Origin: Oscheius dolichura
Taxonomy: Eukaryota; Nematoda; Chromadorea; Rhabditida; Rhabditidae
DNA length: 64,000 nucleotides
Direction: 5' to 3'
Assembly (NCBI GenBank): GCA_932521035.1
Contig: OW051492.1
Coordinates: 3,906,001 to 3,970,000 of the forward strand
A program made the position numbers and the translations under genes. The notes under the pieces were generated by a model. That model did no database searches and was not told where the DNA came from. It saw only the letters and a program-made list of their open reading frames with translations. Shown here piece after piece: positions 58,231-64,000 of this stretch (within the stretch, counting starts at the first letter, position 1; each line of letters opens with the position of its first letter).

Positions 58231-59520
58231 ATGTCCCTCGTCATCGGCCTCCTCGTCGGCGGCCTTCCGACGGTCCTCGGATGCCTCGGCATCCTCCTCG
58301 GCTGGTCAGTTTCCCCCTTTTTTCAAGGCCAGTCAAAAGAAATGAATTTGCACAGCCGGCTCTCACCCGCCGTTTATTTCCGACTGTCCCTACCCCCAAT
58401 CCGATGTCTCCAGTTTGATAAAGTTCCCGGTTTCAGCAATTCTTGTTGTGGAGGAGGCGGCGGCAGCTTCAGCTACCAGTACCCCCAGCAGTCGTCCTTT
58501 CCCGGCTACGGGTCCTACTCCTACCCGGCCTATCCCCGTGCTCAGTACTACCCCTCTCCTCCCTCCTATTCCGGCTCCTATGTCCCCGTCCACCCCATCC
58601 CCTACGTCGTCCCGTCCCGTCCTTCTTATTATCCTTCGGTGGGCTCCTATCGCCCAGCCACCTACCTCCCTCCCCCTGCCAGGCCCGGCTACGTCCAGCC
58701 CAGTCCCCTCTACCCCCCTGTGCAGGTCCAGGTCTCCCCCTCAAAGGCCGCCCCTCTCCCTCTTCCCACTTACAACCCGGCCCCCTTTGCCCCTCCTCCA
58801 GCTCCAGACTCCACTGGTAACTACATCGCCCGGCCCCAGGCAGTGTTGGTGGAGGCGACGACAGAGAGAAACGGCGAGGAGGTGGAGGAGACCGACAACA
58901 ATTGTATGTCGCCCCCTTTTCACTTGAATTTCTTTAGCCTATGGCGAAGAGGCCGTTTCCTCAACTAACCGCGTCTCGAATACCGTCACCCGTTGGCCGC
59001 AGCTCGTCTCCCAGGAGGTGAAAAACACTATGGCCATTGAATACGAGCCTCGCGAGCCACAAGAAGTGGATTACCCCCAGCCGGGGCCCGACGATGACGA
59101 GTCCTCCCCTTTCCCTCTCGTGGGAGTGGTCACCCAGACGCCGGAAGTGCCCGGCCAGGTCACCTACAATCCTCCCACGGTGGCCCCTCAAACCGGGCCG
59201 TTCTTCCCTCCCGTGTCTATCCCTAATTATGCCCCTGAAACAGGCCTTATGAACCAAGCAACGGTAGGCCCATCGGAGAGTGGCATGACCGTATTCAGGC
59301 TTCGCCTCCCCCGGTGGAAGAGGTAGAATACGCCGAGACGGAGCAAGAAGTGACACCTGCTGCCCTACAGGAGAATCAACCAGAAGTAAGAGGCCGTTGC
59401 TGGGGATGAAATGAACAGTTTCAGGAGGAAGGCCCGGAGGTGACGGTGGACGGAGGAGTGGGGGACGACGGGAACAGCATCGGCTACGGGAGAAGGAGGA
59501 AGTCGATCAGAGCCAATTAG
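58231..59520 (+). CDS. Secreted Pro/Tyr/Val-rich repetitive protein
   Basis: Possible signal peptide MSLVIGLLVGGLPTVLGC at 58231, then NSCCGGGGGSFSYQYPQQ after a 132-nt intron. A long low-complexity region rich in Pro, Tyr, Ser, Val (YPAYPRAQYYPSPPSY, PVHPIPYVVPSRP, PPVQVQV), then acidic segments with EEVEYAETEQEV and a basic end YGRRRKSIRAN (stop 59518-59520). Exon junctions at NQAT|ASPPPVEE and ENQP|EEGPEV fit. Composition resembles structural cuticle, eggshell or extracellular-matrix proteins. No domain recognised. Confidence 0.7.
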
Positions 59521-59546
59521 ACACAGCTTTTATTATAATAAATATG
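59521..59546. terminator. Shared 26-bp 3' flank with overlapping polyadenylation signals
   Basis: Two convergent genes stop at 59520 (+) and 59547 (-). The gap contains ttttattataataaa, which holds AATAAA on the plus strand and TTTATT (AATAAA on the minus strand) a few bases apart, so transcripts must overlap at their 3' ends. Confidence 0.75.
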
Positions 59547-60635
59547 TCAGGGGGAAGACCCGTAGAAGGAATGTCCAACTCGATATGTCTCGTCGATGGG
59601 ATCAGCTAAGAGGACCTCGCTCGAACAGGAATGGAGGTCTAATGAGTCCTCGTCGGCCAAGGGCGCGAGACCGTGGACTGGCCGGTGGATCTCCGCCGTG
59701 GTACAGAGGCTGAAAGGGCCAGTGGTGTCCGTCGGCCGGGGGAGACCTACCTCAACCGCTGGGATGATCTCCTCGGCTCCACGACGTTCTCCTCGGCCAC
59801 GGACATCAGTCGCTTCCTCTTCAAGGAGATGGCGTCCTCCGTGATGATCTGGCTGGTCTCAGACAATTGGGCCGATTCCCCTCACCTGGGCGTGTTTATC
59901 CCGACTCTCCAGCGTAACCACACACGCCACTATCAAAATAAACGAGCCGACTCCCATCAGCACGGGTCCCAGATACTGAAATGGGTGGCTGTCCCCTTCC
60001 CGAGATCACCCACCTGCATACTCTTCAGTTGAATCTGGATGACCTTGTCGTGGTAGACGGACTCCACCCCGTTCATTACCGTAATCCTCTGAAAGGGCAT
60101 AAAATGGGAGGAGAAGGGGCAGAGTACCTCTGAGAAGTGCTTGTCGAAGTAGCCCAAGATGGTCATGGCCAGGCCGACGGCGATCACGATACAACCGAAG
60201 ATGACGGCCCGGCAGGCGGCCCATACCGTCTGAAAGTCGGCCGATGGCGGGAGGACGACGGATGGGGTAAAAGGGAAACATACAGGTGGCGACTTGGGCA
60301 GAAGAGTGATATCTTGGAGTGACATTCTCGACTTTTGCGCCTTACCGGCGTCAAATATTTCAAGAGGACCGGCAAACAAGAGGGGTCAATCAGCGCGGAC
60401 ATATCGCCCATTCCTCACCCAGCCAATAAGCACGTACGAATAGAAATTTACCTTTTCGTGTTGGCTGGAGAAGACTCGCGGGTGCGACATTGCCGTAATG
60501 AGGTTCCTTTTCACCTAATGCGCCGGGCCCATAAACAAATTTTGGCACATCCACTGGCTTCTTCTTAGGTGCAGCCGCGATTAAGCGAGTCTCCTCATCC
60601 GCTTTAGCTATGCATGCTCGGGGACGGCTTTTCAT
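59547..60635 (-). CDS. TMEM200-like two-pass membrane protein
   Basis: Reading minus from about 60635: an N-terminal cytosolic part (KKKPVDVPKFVYGPGALG), SRMSLQDITLLPKSPP, then TM1 TVWAACRAVIFGCIVIAVG followed by LAMTILGYFDKHFSE, loop RITVMNGVESVYHDKVI, TM2 YLGPVLMGVGSFILIVACV and TLESRDKHAQ. The pattern G.A...LGY, short loop, LGP..MG.G.FI then E.RDK is that of TMEM200 proteins, whose function is unknown. The cytosolic tail has TSQIITEDAISLKRKRL and ends HSFYGSSP (stop 59547). The stop at QRLR is avoided by a gtaggt donor. 5' exons may lie further up at 61274-61464. Confidence 0.7.
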
Positions 60636-60789
60636 TCATTGACATTCGGGATGGGAAACAGATTCTGATCGCGGCTTTCTTTTCTATAGCTACGTTTCCC
60701 ATACAAAAGGACTGTGGTCTCAATTCTCCCTTTCTGCTTTCTATTGTACTTGCTGTCTCCATATCAAAATAAAAGAGAAAATTACTAGA

Positions 60790-60967
60790 TATAGTCTGTC
60801 AAGAAAAAAGACGACATTCAAGGTCTAACGATTTAGCCGCGAGCCGAACTTACTGGCCTTTTTTTCTTCTTGGCCGCTCGAAAATTATCTGTCAGTGCTC
60901 CCCACCACTAAAATTAGTTCTTGCCGAGTTAGACCTTGAATGTCCTCTTTTTTCTTGACAGACTATA
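60790..60967. mobile_element. MITE with long inverted repeats, copy 2
   Basis: 178 bp, ends TATAGTCTGTCAAGAAAAAA and TTTTTTCTTGACAGACTATA, near identical to the copy at 39633-39809 (differences mainly in the short central part). Arms of about 38 bp. Confidence 0.9.
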
Positions 60968-61273
60968 CTTTTGAAAGATGTAATGGGAGAGATTATCGTT
61001 TGCAACGTTTTGTCACTTTGAAGAATCTTTTGAGACTGATGAGTTCTATTATTAGAGAAATTTTAGCATTATTGAGAAAGGTCAGCTAAAGCTGCTTATC
61101 GGTGTAACTAACCCGTCGATTGGCAATATAATAAGTCGTTAAAAATAGAGTTCTAGCGCGAAGTGACGGTTTCTCGGCCATATGGATATCGCTATGTGAG
61201 AACTCCGCCCCGAATCAGATCCCCATCAAAACATTAGTCGCCTTCCATGGCGACGGCTGCCGCGTGCACTCAC

Positions 61274-61464
61274 CTTGGCATCCGCTTTCTTTTTGATAAT
61301 AATACGCGGCGGCTTCTTCTTCTCTTCGCGCTTCAAAAGGGCATGCCTGTAAATTTTGAATGATTGAGCCCCATGCCTCACCTGTGTTTCTCGTGGGGTA
61401 GCTGATTCAAGTCGGAAAGGTTGATCTTTCCCAATCCAAGGGAAACTCCTCTTGCTGCTAGCAT
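61274..61464 (-). CDS. Two coding exons, possible 5' end of the TMEM200-like gene
   Basis: Exon 61382-61464 reads MLAARGVSLGLGKINLSD then NQLPHEKH; after a 34-nt intron the next exon (61274 to about 61347) reads HALLKREEKKKPPR and IIIKKKADAK before gtgagt. The start MLAARGVSLGLG and the EKKKPPR basic stretch resemble the N-terminal layout of vertebrate TMEM200A (an M-x-A-x-G-V start and a basic KKP stretch), so these may be its first exons, about 640 bp upstream of the next one with a MITE between. If not, the gene is unidentified. Confidence 0.45.
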
Positions 61465-62518
61465 CCTCTTGTATTAATTGCGCATTTCTATAATTGCTTC
61501 TTTCTTTCATAGAGTAGGCAGAAAAAGGCAAAACGGCGATTTGATGCGAGGATTACACTAGGCGAGTAGCACTTGCTAGTGCCCGAATACCAACTGCTAT
61601 ATTAAAACCATAATCCAATGATTTTCTTCAAGCTTTTGGCCTGCTTTGCCCCAATATTAGCAATTTTCTGCATGATTTTACTGATCAGCTGTATAAATCC
61701 TTTTGTATCAGGTTACTCTTCAGATATGCTAGATCTCTTTCTATTGTTTTAAAAGAATAGCAAATTTCAGAATAACCGCAAAAAATTAGCGACAAAAGAG
61801 TAGACTTGGAAAAGTTATTCGGCATGGAAGGTGGGGGTAGAGTGGGTTGGATGTCAAAGAATCAATGGCCCCAGGGTGCGCCGAGTCAATTGCTAAAAAC
61901 AATGGCCGACTTGGCTTCACCTTGAAAAATAATATATATTCAGTTCTATATTTGAGATTTGCTAATTGTAACGACCTTCAATAAACTTTCACAACTTTTT
62001 TAGCAAAGGAATGTAAACCAAAGAGTGACTGCCTTGGTAATATATTCACAACATAACCAGAATGTAATGTTCTAGTCTGGTATAGCTACAAAAATCTCCA
62101 ACAGAATAATTCGAGGATAATGAAGAATCTCCAATATTTAACCTTCCTGTTCCGGTAATTACTGGGGTTGCCATTAGTATACTGGCTAATTATTCGAAAA
62201 ATTATATAATAAACGAAAATTCCAATTTTTGGATGTTCCTCCCTTTAGAACTGAAAAATATCTGAATAAGGAAGGAAAAAGTGATGGCCAGGACTACATC
62301 CGGTCCACTAGTTTTGCTGAGATCGATCCGCAGCTGGACACCAATAAACAAATGGGAAGTAGAAGACGAAATTTATCCGAAAGACGGTTGCAATAGCAGA
62401 AGTGAGAAGCCTCAATGAGCTTTTAGATTCAATGCCAGTATGCTTCAAAGCGACTATCTTGTTCATTTACCGTAGGACAATTCCTGACGATGGCGGTGAA
62501 ACAAAGCTACAAAAACTT
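61465..62518. other. AT-rich stretch without a supported gene
   Basis: A plus-strand open piece at about 62229-62397 (KSDGQDYIRSTSFAEID, ending RRRNLSERRLQ and a stop) follows a ctttag site and looks like a terminal exon, but I could not connect it to an upstream exon in phase. Nothing else stands out. Confidence 0.35.
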
Positions 62519-63395
62519 TCACAAGGAATGCAACAAACATACTTGATTAAACAAATTGGTAATAGGATCGGCGATAGGTATAAATTCGGAGTGCCACGGC
62601 TGCGGAAGTGAGCTGTCTGGAATAAGGTCCAACTCTTCGGCTAGTTCTTTAAAAGTGTCATCAAGTTGCATCCTTATACGTAATCTACTGCCTAAAGAAA
62701 AATAATATAATGATACAATTATCTTACTTGTAGTAGCAACAAGTACTTTTGTTTCAGCTGAAAGGTGTGTTAGCTGAACATTCCGAATAACTTTCCCAAG
62801 ACAGCGAACAAATTCATGGTGAGATTCTCGATTCTGCCATCTGAATATTTTCATCAATAAAACCAGAACGAACATACAAAGCGCCTTCGTGAAAATCAGG
62901 ATTCTTTCTAAATTGCACTGCAAAGGTACATATTGGTTGATCTAGTTCATCTACAATACTAACTAAAATGTGGTTCAAAATAGTATTCCGAAGGCTATAC
63001 CTTCAAACATAAGCAATTGATTTCGCTTCATTGCAGTGCGAGCAATACGAATCATTTGATGCGTGTAGCCTTTCACCTGATCATCTGTACATCTCTAAAT
63101 GATAATCTTGGGGAAATAAATTGGAAGGAATAACCAAAACTCTAATGTAATCTCCCCACATGCCTACTTTAAAATATTTCTTATCATATCCTCCGTATTT
63201 ATAAAGGACTGCATTACATAGTTCATAAAGGAACTCGCCCATGGTGTCACAGAATGCTGAAAATAAAACTAATCATATAAACACAATGCAAACCGCTTCC
63301 AATTCGTGTTCGTCTAGGTCCAGTGTGTAAAGTGGGTCCTTTAAAACCAACTTTAATATTTCTTGAACGTTTATCCCGAATGCCCAACATCGCAT
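62519..63395 (-). CDS. Unrecognised multi-exon helical protein
   Basis: Start MRCWAFGINVQEILK at 63395 directly after a cttttaag site; an earlier exon around 63408-63593 is also possible. Exons join in phase: LVLKDPLYTLDLDEHELE, AFCDTMGEFLYELCNAVLYK, YFKVGMWGDYIRVL, RCTDDQVKGYTHQMIRIA, RNQLLMFE, VSIVDELDQPICTFAVQF, RKNPDFHEGAL, WQNRESHHEFVRCLGKV, LTHLSAETKVLVATT and RMQLDDTFKELAEELDLI. Introns are 36-60 nt. It is alpha-helical with an acidic C-terminal part; an armadillo or MIF4G-like fold is conceivable but not shown. The 3' end is unresolved. Confidence 0.55.
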
Positions 63396-63787
63396 CTTAA
63401 AAGAAGATTATAACCTGTTATGGTTTTCAGTGCCACGCATAATATCGAGGAGACACATGAAAAGGAGAGACCTTAGAACGTATGCGATAAACACATAGAG
63501 ATAAAAACCATTTAGGAGTCTAGTTGTTCCGTAACGTGCGGCCCCCAAAGTATCAACAAGCTTGTAAGTGCTTTTGAAATACGGTAAAAACAAAAGCTCT
63601 ATTGAAGGAAGTCAGCATAAACAGATTGGTACAAATAGTAAGTTAATTTATTTGTCAATCAACAAGGAGTTGTAAAAAATACAAAACCTGAAAAAAGGTT
63701 TTATGTGGAGACCATTGGAACGGGGGACCGTATGATGTTGGAGCTACCATCATATTGTTACAAATTGTATGAAAAATGTGAGCACGT

Positions 63788-64000
63788 TTAAAAGCTAGCC
63801 ATATTCACATCTGCAGAATAATCATGATTTTGTTGTTTTGAAGCTGGTCCGCCAGTAGGGCCGCCAGGTCTTTTTCCCCCGCGACGTGCACCACGCGGTC
63901 CTCCTCTCATTGGATTTCCTCGTCCCATTCCCGGTGTCCCTCTGCCCATTCCACGCGGTGGGCCCCAGGCACCTCCTGCTGCTGCAGTTGTTCCATAATT
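63788..64000 (-). CDS. C-terminus of an RGG-rich RNA-binding protein (partial)
   Basis: Open from the right edge: GGAWGPPRGMGRGTPGMGRG, NPMRGGPRGARRGGKRPGG, then QQNHDYSADVNMASF and TAA at 63788. Arg-Gly-Gly clusters are typical of hnRNP tails; the order RGG cluster, basic GGKRPGG, Gln/Asn tail recalls hnRNP R/Q but this is a guess since the RRMs would lie outside the window. Confidence 0.65.
   Translation of the reverse strand, partial: NYGTTAAAGGAWGPPRGMGRGTPGMGRGNPMRGGPRGARRGGKRPGGPTGGPASKQQNHDYSADVNMASF

Noticed and set aside
1..64000. CRISPR arrays, bacterial operons or ribosome-binding sites
   Set aside because: All genes are intron-split eukaryotic genes; no spaced direct repeats of CRISPR type were seen.

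Overview
The window is eukaryotic and almost certainly animal, most likely a nematode. Genes are split by very short introns (mostly about 31-60 nt). There are two EGO-1/RRF-type cellular RNA-dependent RNA polymerases and a secreted ShKT-like cysteine-rich protein. Many start codons sit 0-30 nt after a splice-acceptor-like sequence with no obvious upstream exon, which fits spliced-leader trans-splicing. A deep-branching (clade I/Enoplea-like) nematode is my guess, not something the sequence proves.

Layout. 1-2383 (-): N-terminal two thirds of UPF1, running off the left edge. 4032-5910 (+): CSRNP/AXUD1-like nuclear factor, with possible disordered-protein exons upstream. 6086-12400 (+): RdRP copy A. 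12732-22576 (+): RdRP copy B, a tandem paralogue. Three introns that are 37-41 nt in copy A are 524-1705 nt in copy B and carry cargo: a complete minus-strand CK1/TTBK-like kinase gene, a small Cys-rich ORF, and a block with a minus-strand secreted-protein gene, a degenerate tRNA, a microsatellite and a dispersed GC-rich repeat. 22685-24101 (-): cathepsin B-like protease. 24300-24852 (-): secreted ShKT-like protein. 25099-25170: tRNA-Glu(TTC). 25556-27069 (+): BTB-domain protein. 27503-31335 (-): hexokinase with two alternative first exons. 32706 to about 37300 (-): second-largest subunit of RNA polymerase I. 37643-38652 (+): Y-box/cold-shock protein. 38653-40331: a graveyard of small DNA transposons. 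40332-43889 (+): three unrecognised genes, one of them a single-pass membrane protein. 44046-45133 (-): mitochondrial ribosome recycling factor. 46370-50058 (+): PHYHIP-like protein. 50420-51975 (+): SETD4-like SET-domain protein. 52064-52925 (-): CHTOP/ALYREF-type RGG protein. 53538-55825 (-): amino-acid transporter. 56251-56684 (+): small secreted protein. 56984-57714 (-): atypical Ras-like GTPase. 58231-59520 (+): secreted Pro/Tyr-rich protein. 59547 to about 61464 (-): TMEM200-like membrane protein. 62519-63395 (-): unrecognised gene. 63788-64000 (-): C-terminus of an RGG-rich protein.

Base composition is a mosaic. Blocks at about 22.7-31.2, 41.7-42.7 and 54.2-60.6 kb are GC-rich with GC-ending codons. 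The rest is AT-rich and holds all the transposon-like inverted repeats I found. No operon-like functional grouping is evident. The one functional thread is RNA metabolism (UPF1, two RdRPs, Y-box protein, CHTOP-like, RGG protein), which may be chance.
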